From the NCBI RefSeq assembly GCF_013377885.1, contig NZ_JABKAU010000002.1, positions 1 to 64,000 of the forward strand: DNA of 64,000 nt, read 5' to 3'. Of this stretch, positions 8,223 through 15,752 are shown one piece after another. This DNA comes from Hymenobacter lapidiphilus. Lineage in GTDB: Bacteria > Bacteroidota > Bacteroidia > Cytophagales > Hymenobacteraceae. The stretch's first letter is position 1; each line of letters opens with the position of its first letter. The notes beneath the pieces were generated by a model, which saw only the letters and a program-made list of their open reading frames with translations, was not told where the DNA came from and made no database searches. The position numbers were made by a program, and so were the translations under genes.

Positions 8223-8729
8223 ATGAAAAAAATAGGCCTGCTCTCCGATACGCACAGCTACCTCGACGACCGGATTTTGCACCATTTACGCGGCTGCGAC
8301 GAAATCTGGCATGCCGGCGACTTCGGTACAGCGGCCGTGGTGGAGCAGCTGGAGCAGCTGGCGCCGTTACGGGGCGTGTATGGCAACATCGACGGCCGCG
8401 ACGTGCGCCTGAGCCAGCCATTGGTGCAAAGCTTCGAGCTGGAGGGCCTGCGGGTGCTCATGACGCACATTGGCGGTTACCCCGGCCACTACAGCCCCGC
8501 CGGCCGCACCCTGGTAGATCAGCATCGGCCGGGTTTGTTCATCAGCGGCCACTCGCACATTCTCAAAGTAATGCCCGATAAGGCCCGCCAGCTACTACAC
8601 CTGAACCCCGGCGCGGCCGGCCGCCACGGATTTCATAAAGTGCGCACGCTGCTGCTTTTCGAGGTAGCGGGCGGCAAGGTGCAGCAGCTGCAGGCCGTAG
8701 AACTGGGGCCGCGCGGCGTGGGCGAATGA
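8223..8729 (+). CDS. YfcE-type metallophosphoesterase
   Basis: 168 residues. A calcineurin-like phosphoesterase, probably a phosphodiesterase. Metal ligands: D and H in LLSDTHSYLD, D in WHAGDFG, N in YGNIDGRD, H in LMTHIGG, and the pair in ISGHSHI. The order and spacing are those of the YfcE/MJ0936 group. ATG 8223 is the first codon of MKKIGLLSDTH. The 260 bases before it (from 7962) contain no gene and no clear promoter box. Confidence 0.92.
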   Translation: MKKIGLLSDTHSYLDDRILHHLRGCDEIWHAGDFGTAAVVEQLEQLAPLRGVYGNIDGRDVRLSQPLVQSFELEGLRVLMTHIGGYPGHYSPAGRTLVDQHRPGLFISGHSHILKVMPDKARQLLHLNPGAAGRHGFHKVRTLLLFEVAGGKVQQLQAVELGPRGVGE

Positions 8730-8767
8730 ATAGCCCACGCGCTGCTGCACGCTATTTCAACAACCCA

Positions 8768-8801
8768 AAAAGTGCCTCCTCTGCTGTAGAGAAGGCACTT
8801 T
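8768..8801. terminator. Terminator hairpin between converging genes
   Basis: AAAGTGCC pairs with GGCACTTT around a short arm (one mismatch), between the phosphoesterase gene (+) and the small basic protein gene (-). Confidence 0.7.
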
Positions 8802-8861
8802 GTAAAGGCTGGCTAGCAAACCCACCGACACCGGGATACGGGCAGCCAGAGGCGGCGCGAT

Positions 8862-9032
8862 TTAGGCGGCGGCTTCGGTTTTGGCTTCGCTCTTGCCGAA
8901 GCGCGACTTCAGCTCGTCGAGGTCCACGTTCTTCAGAACGGGGGTCAGGAGGAGTTGCTTGATGATGCGCTGCTTGTTGTTGGCGCGGGCAATGTTCTTG
9001 CGGTGCTTCCGCTTCAGACGGGTAACGCTCAT
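8862..9032 (-). CDS. Small basic protein of 56 residues, unknown
   Basis: 56 residues, very basic at the N-terminus (MSVTRLKRKHRKNIARANNK) with an acidic/Ala tail (GKSEAKTEAAA). The composition and size resemble a nucleic-acid- or ribosome-associated protein, but I do not assign a family. Start at ATG 9032; a longer frame to 9095 would begin upstream of the likely promoter box. A perfect -7 box TACTTTTG (minus) lies at 9071-9078, giving a leader of about 33 nt. It stands as its own unit next to the divergent threonine aldolase gene. Confidence 0.75.
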   Translation of the reverse strand: MSVTRLKRKHRKNIARANNKQRIIKQLLLTPVLKNVDLDELKSRFGKSEAKTEAAA

Positions 9033-9070
9033 TTTTTCCGGGTCGGTTAAGTCTTTCGGTAATTGAGGGG

Positions 9071-9078
9071 CAAAAGTA
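9071..9078 (-). promoter_or_regulatory. TAnnTTTG -7 box for small basic protein
   Basis: TACTTTTG on the minus strand, 38 nt before ATG 9032. Confidence 0.55.
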
Positions 9079-9133
9079 AGGACTAAATTTGACACCCGAA
9101 AACCTTTCTCTGATTTTACCTTTTCTACCTTCC

Positions 9134-10162
9134 ATGACCCACCCCACCGTTGACCTGCGCTCCGATACCGTTACCCGCCCCACGCCCGCCATGCTGGAGG
9201 CCATGTTCCAGGCCCCCGTCGGCGACGATGTATACGGCGAAGACCCCACCGTGCGGGCCCTGGAGGCCGAAACGGCCACCCGCTTCGGCCTCGAAGCCGG
9301 CCTGTTCTGCCCCTCGGGCACCATGACCAACCAAGTGGCCATCAAGGCCCATACCGAGCCGATGAGCGAGGTTATCTGCGAGCAGACGTCGCACATCTAT
9401 TTGTGGGAAGTCGGCGGCATTGCCTTCCATTCGGGCGCTTCGGTGGCCCTGCTACCCGGCGACCGGGGCCGCCTGACGGCCGCGCAGGTGGAAGCTGCCA
9501 TCCGCCCCGAAAATGTGCACTACCCGATTACCCGCCTGATTTCGCTTGAAAACACCCATAACCGCGGCGGCGGCAGCTGCTACGCGCTGCCCGAGCTGGC
9601 AGCGCTGGCCGAAGTGGCCCAGCGCCACCGCCTGCCCCTGCACCTCGACGGGGCACGAGTGTTCAATGCCTTAGTAGCCACCGGCCAGGACAGCCGCGAA
9701 TACGGCCGCCTGTTTGACACCATTTCGGTGTGCCTGAGCAAGGGCCTGGGCGCGCCGGTGGGCTCGGTGCTACTAGGTTCTGCGGCCTACATTGAGAAGT
9801 GCAAACGCATTCGCAAGGTGATGGGCGGCGGTATGCGGCAGGCGGGCTACCTGGCCGCCGCCGGTTTATATGCCCTCGAGCACAACGTAGCCCGCCTAGC
9901 CGACGACCACCGCCGCGCCCGACAGCTGGCCGAGGCGCTGGCCGCCCGCCCTTACGTAACCGAGGTGCTGCCCGTCGAAACCAACCTCGTCATCTTCCGC
10001 CTTACCGACACTATGCCCGCCGAGCATTTTCTGGCGTACCTGGAGCAGCACGGCATCCGGGCTTCCTCTTTCGGCCCCCAGCTGATCCGTTTCGTAACCC
10101 ACCTCGACATCGACGACGCCATGCTGGCCCGGGTGGAAACGGCACTGGCTGAGTTGGAGTAG
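9134..10162 (+). CDS. Low-specificity L-threonine aldolase
   Basis: PLP enzyme of 342 residues that splits L-threonine or allo-threonine to glycine and acetaldehyde. Visible: VDLRSDTVTRPTPAMLEAM at the start, GDDVYGEDPTV, FCPSGTMTNQVA for PLP phosphate, LENTHNRGGG, LHLDGARVFNA (PLP aspartate) and the Schiff-base lysine in SVCLSKGLGAPVGS. All are standard for the family. ATG 9134 is chosen; 15 further residues upstream are possible but lack conservation. A one-mismatch -7 box (TACCTTTT) lies just upstream. Confidence 0.95.
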   Translation: MTHPTVDLRSDTVTRPTPAMLEAMFQAPVGDDVYGEDPTVRALEAETATRFGLEAGLFCPSGTMTNQVAIKAHTEPMSEVICEQTSHIYLWEVGGIAFHSGASVALLPGDRGRLTAAQVEAAIRPENVHYPITRLISLENTHNRGGGSCYALPELAALAEVAQRHRLPLHLDGARVFNALVATGQDSREYGRLFDTISVCLSKGLGAPVGSVLLGSAAYIEKCKRIRKVMGGGMRQAGYLAAAGLYALEHNVARLADDHRRARQLAEALAARPYVTEVLPVETNLVIFRLTDTMPAEHFLAYLEQHGIRASSFGPQLIRFVTHLDIDDAMLARVETALAELE

Positions 10163-10221
10163 TTGGTAGTTTCGTTCTGAATTCCCGTCATTTACTGCCT
10201 TGCTCTCCCTCTTTCATCTGC

Positions 10222-11484
10222 ATGGAATTATATAATACCCTTACGCTGCTGCTGGTAATAGCCGCCGCTTTTGGCTACGTCAACCACCGGTTTCTGCGCC
10301 TGCCCGCCACTATTGGCCTCATGATTCTGGCCCTGATTTCCTCGCTTATTGCCATCGGGCTGGGGCGCTTGGGAGTGCATTGGGTGCTTACGGCCAGCGA
10401 GCTGGTACGCGGCATCGACTTTCATGATGTGCTCATGGATGTGATGCTGAGCTTCCTGCTTTTTGCCGGCGCTCTGCACGTCGATGTACGCACCTTAGGG
10501 GCGGAGCGTGGGGCGGTGGGCACCATGGCGGTAGTGGGCACGCTGCTCTCAACGCTGCTCGTGGCTACCGGCATGTACTACCTGCTGCCCCTGATGGGCT
10601 TCCGGATAGACTACATCTACTGCCTGCTGTTCGGGGCCCTTATTTCGCCCACCGACCCTATTGCTGTGATGGGCATTCTCAAGCAAGCGCGCATCAGCAA
10701 AAATCTGGAAATCAAGATTGTAGGCGAATCACTTTTCAACGACGGCATTGCGGTAGTGGTGTTCATCAGTCTCTTCCAGATTGCCCTGCACGGTACCGAT
10801 AAGGCCTCGGCCTCGTTTATCGGCGAGTTGTTTCTGCGCGAGGCGGCGGGCGGCATTATTCTGGGCGTGGTGCTGGGCTACGCCGCGTACTGGGCCCTGC
10901 GCACCATCGACAACTACAAGGTAGAAGTGCTCATTACGCTGGCCCTGGTGATGGGGGGTACCGCCCTGGCTTCGGCCTGGCACACCTCGGGGCCGCTGGC
11001 CATTGTGGTGGCGGGCCTGATTGTGGGCGACAAGGGCCGCTCCAAGGGCATGTCGGACCTGACGCGCGAGTACCTCGACAAGTTCTGGGAGATGCTCGAC
11101 GAAATCCTCAACGCCGTTCTGTTCGTGCTCATCGGCCTCGAAATGCTGATCCTCGACATCAGCAAGGCGGTGCTCCTGGTGGGCTTGGCTGCCATTGTGC
11201 TCACGCTGCTGGCCCGCGTCATTTCGGTATCCCTGCCGCTCAGCTTTCTGCGCAAGCGCACCGATTTCGACCTCAATACGCTGAAGGTATTGAGCTGGGG
11301 CGGCCTGCGGGGCGGTATTTCGGTGGCCCTGGCCCTGTCGCTGCCCGATACCATGCCGCGCGACCTGATTGTGGGCACTACCTACGTGGTGGTGGTGTTC
11401 AGCATCATCGTGCAGGGCCTCACCATTGGGCCGCTGGTGAAGAAACTGGGACTCAGCACGACATCTGAACCGGGTATGCATTAA
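10222..11484 (+). CDS. CPA1-type Na+/H+ antiporter
   Basis: 420 residues, twelve or so predicted transmembrane segments, inner membrane. Exchanges Na+ (or K+) for protons. Visible: FGALISPTDPIAVMGIL, where the TDP motif belongs to the ion-binding unwound helix, GESLFNDGIAVVVF, which holds the ND pair of CPA1 exchangers, and SWGGLRGGISVALALSLP. There is no large C-terminal regulatory domain, so it is a short NhaP-like form. It is followed by a phosphatase gene after 56 bp holding a small AGCTGTT-type repeat. Confidence 0.93.
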   Translation: MELYNTLTLLLVIAAAFGYVNHRFLRLPATIGLMILALISSLIAIGLGRLGVHWVLTASELVRGIDFHDVLMDVMLSFLLFAGALHVDVRTLGAERGAVGTMAVVGTLLSTLLVATGMYYLLPLMGFRIDYIYCLLFGALISPTDPIAVMGILKQARISKNLEIKIVGESLFNDGIAVVVFISLFQIALHGTDKASASFIGELFLREAAGGIILGVVLGYAAYWALRTIDNYKVEVLITLALVMGGTALASAWHTSGPLAIVVAGLIVGDKGRSKGMSDLTREYLDKFWEMLDEILNAVLFVLIGLEMLILDISKAVLLVGLAAIVLTLLARVISVSLPLSFLRKRTDFDLNTLKVLSWGGLRGGISVALALSLPDTMPRDLIVGTTYVVVVFSIIVQGLTIGPLVKKLGLSTTSEPGMH

Positions 11485-11490
11485 GGTTTG

Positions 11491-11535
11491 AGCTGTTTGC
11501 TTACGGCTTTCGTTCAACAGAAAAAGCTAACAGCT
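11491..11535. repeat. AGCTGTT/AACAGCT inverted repeat (family E, short copy)
   Basis: AGCTGTTTGCT and AGCTAACAGCT form an imperfect palindrome of about 45 bp between the antiporter stop and the phosphatase start. It resembles the TTAGCTG repeats in the MoxR cluster (46814-46916 and 48853-48968). Confidence 0.6.
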
Positions 11536-11540
11536 TACCA

Positions 11541-12203
11541 ATGAACCTATTCGTTATCGGCGACGTGCACGGGTGTTACCACACGTTTCGGGCGGTGTTG
11601 CGGCACTGGCAGCCGAAGCAGGAGCTGCTGGTGCAGGTAGGCGACCTGATAGACCGGGGCCACGGCGTACCCGAGTGCGTGGCACTGGCCCGCGAGCTGG
11701 AAGCCGCTCACCCCGACCGCACGGTGTTTCTGCTGGGCAACCATGAGCACTGCATGCTGCGCCACTACGGCCCACACGGTCCGTACCGGCCATGGCTAAG
11801 CTGGGGAGGCCAGACCACCGTAGACCAATACCGGGGCCGGCCCGCCATGCTGCGTGAGCACCTGACCTGGCTGCACGAGCGGCCCCTATTCTGGACCAAC
11901 GATCAGATTGTAGTGAGCCACGCCGGCTTTGCCGCTACGCCTACGCCTCTGGAGCCCAACGACCCCGACGGCGTACTGTGGCGGCGCGGGCCACTGCTGG
12001 CCCTGAAGAACCGCCGCCAAGTGGTGGGCCACACCCCTACCCCAGACGGTGAAATCCTGCTCGACTCACTTACTGACGCCTTGTATGTTGATACCGGAGC
12101 CTACCTGAACCGGGGGCTGACGGGTGTGCGCCTCTCCCCTGCCGGCGAGGTGCTGGCCGAATTCCAAGTGCCCACCTCGCCGCTCGATATTGATCTGGAT
12201 TAG
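11541..12203 (+). CDS. Ser/Thr protein phosphatase-like metallophosphoesterase
   Basis: 220 residues, like the bacterial PrpA/PrpB and lambda phosphatases. Visible: IGDVHGCYHTF (first metal motif GDxHG), VQVGDLIDRGHG (GDxxDRG), FLLGNHEHCML (GNHE), VVSHAGF and VVGHTPTPDG. It should remove phosphate from protein or be an Ap4A-type hydrolase; the two cannot be separated here. The next gene starts 18 bp downstream, so the two are likely co-transcribed. Confidence 0.92.
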   Translation: MNLFVIGDVHGCYHTFRAVLRHWQPKQELLVQVGDLIDRGHGVPECVALARELEAAHPDRTVFLLGNHEHCMLRHYGPHGPYRPWLSWGGQTTVDQYRGRPAMLREHLTWLHERPLFWTNDQIVVSHAGFAATPTPLEPNDPDGVLWRRGPLLALKNRRQVVGHTPTPDGEILLDSLTDALYVDTGAYLNRGLTGVRLSPAGEVLAEFQVPTSPLDIDLD

Positions 12204-12221
12204 CCGCTTACCTCCCGCCTC

Positions 12222-12836
12222 ATGCCCACCTCCGCTTCCGAAGCCGCCGTGCAGCACCTGCGCACCGCCGACCCGGTACTGGCCCTACTACTTGATGCCG
12301 GCCGGCCCATTGCTCCCGCCGCCCACGAAGACCTGTACCTGGGCCTGCTACGGGCCATCGTGAGCCAGCAGATTTCTACCAAAGCGGCAGCGGCCATCTG
12401 GCGCAAGTTCCAGGGGTTCTTTGGCCCCGAAGGCTACCCCGAGCCGGCGGCGCTACTGGCATTTTCCGACGAGGAGTTGCGCACGGCCGGCCTCTCGCGT
12501 CAGAAAGCCGGCTACCTGCGCGCCATTGCCGATTTTGCCCTGCGCGATGAACTCGACCACGCCCACCTCAGCCAGCTCAACGAGGAGGAACTGACCCAGC
12601 ACCTCACCCAGATAAAAGGCGTAGGCCGCTGGACGGCCCAGATGTTGTGCATGTTTGCACTGGATATGCCCGACGTATTCCCGGAGGGCGACCTGGGCAT
12701 CCAGAACGCCATGCGCCGCCACTACGGCCTCGAAGAAACCGGCCGCGCCCTGCTGCGCCGGATGACCGAGCTGGCCGAGCCCTGGCGCCCTTACCGCACC
12801 CTGGCCAGCAAGTACCTGTGGCAGTCGTTGGGGTGA
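12222..12836 (+). CDS. DNA-3-methyladenine glycosylase II family (AlkA-like)
   Basis: Base-excision repair glycosylase of 204 residues, the short form without AlkA's N-terminal domain. Visible: LLRAIVSQQISTKAAAAIWRKF, FSDEELRTAGLSRQKAGYLR, the helix-hairpin-helix LTQIKGVGRWTAQMLCMFAL and the catalytic aspartate in DVFPEGDLGIQNA. Removes alkylated purines such as 3-methyladenine. It lies 18 bp after the phosphatase gene and ends at a bidirectional terminator. Confidence 0.93.
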   Translation: MPTSASEAAVQHLRTADPVLALLLDAGRPIAPAAHEDLYLGLLRAIVSQQISTKAAAAIWRKFQGFFGPEGYPEPAALLAFSDEELRTAGLSRQKAGYLRAIADFALRDELDHAHLSQLNEEELTQHLTQIKGVGRWTAQMLCMFALDMPDVFPEGDLGIQNAMRRHYGLEETGRALLRRMTELAEPWRPYRTLASKYLWQSLG

Positions 12837-12857
12837 GGTGATGAAACAGCCTGAAAA

Positions 12858-12903
12858 AGCAGAGAGCCCCTGGTGCCCGTAAGGACTTCAGGGGCTCTCT
12901 GCT
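12858..12903. terminator. Perfect 15-bp stem terminator
   Basis: AGCAGAGAGCCCCTG pairs exactly with CAGGGGCTCTCTGCT across a 16-nt loop, between the glycosylase gene (+) and the small membrane protein gene (-). Confidence 0.85.
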
Positions 12904-12920
12904 TAACTAAATTGTCTAAC

Positions 12921-13112
12921 TCACTCGCCATTCCGGCGGGCGTCGCGGATGCCGAGGGCAATGGCGATGAATGTAGAAATGAAGGGCACGAAGAAGCCGA
13001 ACAGCAGCCAGGGCCAGAACCGCCGTCCATACATGTGGGCAATGTAAACGGTAATCACCGCCGAAATCAGGCAGACGGGCAGGGCAAACAGCAGATTCTC
13101 AACAACTCCCAT
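12921..13112 (-). CDS. Small membrane protein, unknown
   Basis: 63 residues with two hydrophobic segments, LLFALPVCLISAVITVYIAH and WPWLLFGFFVPFISTFIAIAL, separated by MYGRRF, and a basic cytoplasmic tail RDARRNGE. I do not recognise the family. The layout (two helices joined by a short Arg-rich turn) is like many small envelope proteins of unknown role. It is downstream of the zinc-ribbon gene by 25 bp and may share its transcript. Confidence 0.65.
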   Translation of the reverse strand: MGVVENLLFALPVCLISAVITVYIAHMYGRRFWPWLLFGFFVPFISTFIAIALGIRDARRNGE

Positions 13113-13137
13113 AAGGAAACGACGCGGTGGCTACAGA

Positions 13138-13395
13138 TTATTGATACTCAACCGGAATCTGAGTCAGCTGTTCGGTTAGCTGCCAGTTGGCGGGCTGCAG
13201 GTTGGGATAGAACCAGTTGGCTCCGGCGGCCAGCCACTGGCCCCGCCATTGCCGGGCGGCGTCGGGCGTGGCATCGTGGTAACCGAACTCGGCCCCGCAA
13301 CAGCCGCACAGGGTATGGTCGGGTGTGCGGCCCGCGGGGCCCCAGGGCGACTCATCGTAATCGAGGCCGCAGACGCGGCAAAACCACAGCGGCAT
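13138..13395 (-). CDS. Small zinc-ribbon-like conserved protein
   Basis: 85 residues. FCRVCGLDYDESPWGPAG and LCGCCGAEFGYHD give two CxxC pairs likely to bind zinc. The C-terminal half (RGQWLAAGANWFYP, PANWQLTEQL) matches a conserved small protein seen in many bacteria and of unknown function. It is only 12 bp after the PhnA-like gene and 25 bp before the small membrane protein gene, so the three probably form one minus-strand operon. Confidence 0.75.
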   Translation of the reverse strand: MPLWFCRVCGLDYDESPWGPAGRTPDHTLCGCCGAEFGYHDATPDAARQWRGQWLAAGANWFYPNLQPANWQLTEQLTQIPVEYQ

Positions 13396-13407
13396 AGTGC
13401 GAAACGG

Positions 13408-13617
13408 CTACGCCTTCTTCAGAAACTCGGTTTTGAGCACCATCGTGCTGCCACCGGCCCGGCCTTCTACTTCGGCGGGGCTGTTGGTGAGGCGGATGTT
13501 TTTGACCACCGTGCCGCGCTTGAGCGTGAGCGAGGAACCCTTCACTTTGAGGTCCTTGATCAGCGTCACCGAGTCGCCCTCGTCGAGCAGGTTGCCGTTG
13601 CTGTCCTTAACGTCCAT
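13408..13617 (-). CDS. PhnA-like (YjdM) domain protein
   Basis: 69 residues matching the C-terminal PhnA domain: [38 protein letters not shown] and the final KTEFLKK. Such proteins are annotated as 'alkylphosphonate utilization', but no phosphonate pathway has been shown for them and none is nearby. The N-terminal zinc ribbon of full YjdM is absent; the zinc-ribbon gene just downstream is a separate type. First gene of a probable three-gene unit. Confidence 0.85.
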   Translation of the reverse strand: MDVKDSNGNLLDEGDSVTLIKDLKVKGSSLTLKRGTVVKNIRLTNSPAEVEGRAGGSTMVLKTEFLKKA

Positions 13618-13645
13618 AAGGGAAGGGATTGTGGCGTGAAAAATA

Positions 13646-13746
13646 GACCGTCATGCTGAGCGTAGTCGAAGCATCTCTACCGCTTCGTTGCACTAATAAT
13701 CCAACGAAGCGGTAGAGATGCTTCGACTACGCTCAGCATGACGGTC
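13646..13746. repeat. Family A palindromic repeat, copy 2
   Basis: GACCGTCATGCTGAGCGTAG pairs with CTACGCTCAGCATGACGGTC, continuing into TCGAAGCATCTCTACCGC and CTTCGTTG/CAACGAAG. In this copy the pairing reaches the loop, leaving about 10 bp unpaired. It lies between the PhnA-like gene promoter side and the ychF stop codon. Confidence 0.92.
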
Positions 13747-13759
13747 TTAAAGAATTCAA

Positions 13760-14857
13760 CTACACGTTGAAGCGGAAGTGCATAATGTCGCCGTCCTGCA
13801 CCACATACTCCTTGCCTTCGACGGCCATTTTGCCGGCTTCCTTGATTTTGGCTTCGGTTTTATACTGCTGGTAGTCGGGCAGTTTAATTACCTCGGCACG
13901 GATGAAGCCTTTTTCGAAATCGGAGTGGATAACGCCGGCGGCGGCGGGGGCTTTGTCGCCGCGGTGCACCGTCCAGGCGCGTACTTCCTGCACGCCGGCC
14001 GTGAAGTAGGTAATCAGGTTGAGCAGCGAGTAGGAGGCGCGGATGAGGCGGTTGAGGCCCGACTCGGTGAGGCCGTACTCGCCCAGGAACATCTCCTTTT
14101 CCTCGGGGTCCTCCATCTCGGCAATCTGCGATTCGATAGCGGCCGATACCAGCACTACTTCGGCGCCCTCCTGGGCCACGTGGGCCTGCAGGGCCGCCAC
14201 GTGGGCGTTGCCGTTCTGGATGCTGCCCTCGTCCACGTTGGCCACATAAATTACGGGCTTGATGGTGAGCAACTGCAAATCGGCTACTGCCTCCAGCTCT
14301 TCGGGCGTGGCCGAGAGGGCGCGGGCGTTCTGGCCGGCCTCCAGGGCATCCTTGAACTTCTGCAGTACCACCACTTCCTTCTTAGCCGCCGCGTCGCCGC
14401 TTTTAGCCGAGCGTTCCGATTTGGCCAGCTTCTTATCTACGCTCTCCAGATCCTTGATCTGCAGCTCGGTATCAATCACATCTTTGTCGAACACCGGATC
14501 GACACCACCGGCCACATGCACGATGTTCTCATCATCGAAGCAGCGCACCACGTGGATGATGGCATCGACCTCGCGGATGTTGGCCAAGAACTTATTGCCC
14601 AGGCCCTCGCCCTTGGAGGCACCCTTCACGAGGCCGGCAATATCGACGAACTCGATAATGGTGGGCAGTACGCGCTTGGGGTTTACCAGCTCCTCCAGAA
14701 TCCGCAGCCGCTCGTCGGGCACCGTAATCACGCCCACGTTGGGCTCGATGGTGCAGAACGGGTAGTTGGCCGATTCGGCTTTGGCGTTGGAAAGGGCGTT
14801 GAAAAGCGTGGATTTGCCAACATTCGGCAGGCCGACGATACCGCAGCGGAGACCCAT
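13760..14857 (-). CDS. ychF: Redox-regulated ATPase YchF (OLA1 family)
   Basis: 365 residues, the standard length. An Obg-family P-loop protein that prefers ATP and is linked to ribosomes and stress response. Visible: Walker A GLPNVGKST (residues 9-17), switch region with FVDIAGLVKGASKGEGLGN, the changed specificity motif (NVDEG in place of NKxD), a coiled-coil insertion (residues about 130-200) and a C-terminal TGS domain (FTAGVQEVRAW ... YVVQDGDIMHFRFNV). A -7 box lies about 70 nt upstream. Confidence 0.97.
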   Translation of the reverse strand: MGLRCGIVGLPNVGKSTLFNALSNAKAESANYPFCTIEPNVGVITVPDERLRILEELVNPKRVLPTIIEFVDIAGLVKGASKGEGLGNKFLANIREVDAIIHVVRCFDDENIVHVAGGVDPVFDKDVIDTELQIKDLESVDKKLAKSERSAKSGDAAAKKEVVVLQKFKDALEAGQNARALSATPEELEAVADLQLLTIKPVIYVANVDEGSIQNGNAHVAALQAHVAQEGAEVVLVSAAIESQIAEMEDPEEKEMFLGEYGLTESGLNRLIRASYSLLNLITYFTAGVQEVRAWTVHRGDKAPAAAGVIHSDFEKGFIRAEVIKLPDYQQYKTEAKIKEAGKMAVEGKEYVVQDGDIMHFRFNV

Positions 14858-14927
14858 GTTCTGGAATTAAAATGGAGAAGTTGAAGAGTACGAATTGCTC
14901 AGGCAGGCTGCCCCGCAATTCAGGGGG

Positions 14928-14935
14928 CAAAGGTA
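14928..14935 (-). promoter_or_regulatory. TAnnTTTG -7 box for ychF
   Basis: TACCTTTG on the minus strand, giving a leader of about 65 nt before ATG 14857. Confidence 0.55.
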
Positions 14936-15081
14936 CGGGGCTTTTCCAAGGAAAGCACAGACCAGCCCAAACGAGCCGGGTATAAACCAGCAGCGCGTGC
15001 CGCGGCCGAAGCCAGGCACGCGCTGCAATGAGCGGGCAATAGGTAAAGTTTGTTTCGGTAGGCGCCGGGCAATAGTGGAGG

Positions 15082-15435
15082 TTAGTAAGTAGCGTCGGGG
15101 CCGTTGTAGCTGTTGCCGTCGCGGTTCTCGCGCTCCTCATAGGCGGGGCGCGGGCGGTCGAGCTCGGCTACTTCCTCGGCTGTCAGCAGCTCTTCGCGTA
15201 CGTAGTCTACCGCGTCCTGCAGGGCATCCACAAACTTAAGGAAGTCCTCCTTGTACAGGAAAATCTTGTGCTTTTCGTAAGAAAACGTATCGTCGTCGCG
15301 CAGGCGGCGCTTGCTCTCCGTGATGGTTAGATAATAGTCCTGCCCGCGCGTGGCCTTCACGTCGAAAAAGTACGTGCGCTTTCCGGCTTTAATGCGTTGG
15401 GAGTAAATTTCTTCCTGTTCGTAGCGGTCTTCCAC
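15082..15435 (-). CDS. DUF3276 / PUR-alpha family protein
   Basis: 117 residues. A small PUR-domain protein of Bacteroidota and spirochaetes that binds single-stranded nucleic acid. Visible: IYSQRIKAGKRTYFFDVKATRGQD and ITESKRRL...YEKHKIFLYKEDFLKFVDAL, the beta-beta-beta-alpha PUR repeat. The C-terminal 30 residues are acidic and Asn/Tyr-rich with no fold. Its role in the cell is not known; it may act in RNA regulation. Upstream is a 317-bp intergenic region shared with the divergent DUF58 gene. Confidence 0.92.
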   Translation of the reverse strand: MEDRYEQEEIYSQRIKAGKRTYFFDVKATRGQDYYLTITESKRRLRDDDTFSYEKHKIFLYKEDFLKFVDALQDAVDYVREELLTAEEVAELDRPRPAYEERENRDGNSYNGPDATY

Positions 15436-15752
15436 TGTCCTTTCCGTTAAAATTTGGTTTTTTCAAGATGATCAAAGTCGAACGCAAAATACGGAGTTGC
15501 CACAAGATTAGGAAGTTCCGGGGCCTTATTTTTCCTATTATAACACAGCAGCGGTAAAAATCATCTATTAATTGATTTCTACCAGGATTGTTAACAGCCA
15601 CCACCAACCCAGTAGCTGCACGAAAACAAGATTATAACGGGTATTTCATCTGCGTTTCGTGCTACACGGCGTCGTGTACCACACGGCAATGCCCCGGGTT
15701 GCGCCCGATTCGGCCGTATCTTGCTTTGCATCCTGCTCTACTCCTGCCCGCT
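15436..15752. other. Divergent intergenic region, 317 bp
   Basis: AT-richer than its surroundings, between the PUR-alpha gene (-) and the DUF58 gene (+). It must hold both promoters. TTGCTTTG at 15721 is a weak -7-like match for the DUF58 gene, and no perfect TAnnTTTG box was found for the PUR gene. No RNA gene or repeat was recognised. Confidence 0.5.

Noticed and set aside
13408..13617. Phosphonate-use locus.
   Set aside because: Only the short PhnA-like domain is present; no lyase, transporter or regulator of phosphonate use is nearby.
13778..14884. Long plus-strand open frame opposite ychF (and similar ones opposite the desaturase, the antiporter and the outer-membrane protein).
   Set aside because: These are shadows caused by GC-rich codon bias on the real strand: His/Gly/Leu-rich translations with no family motif.
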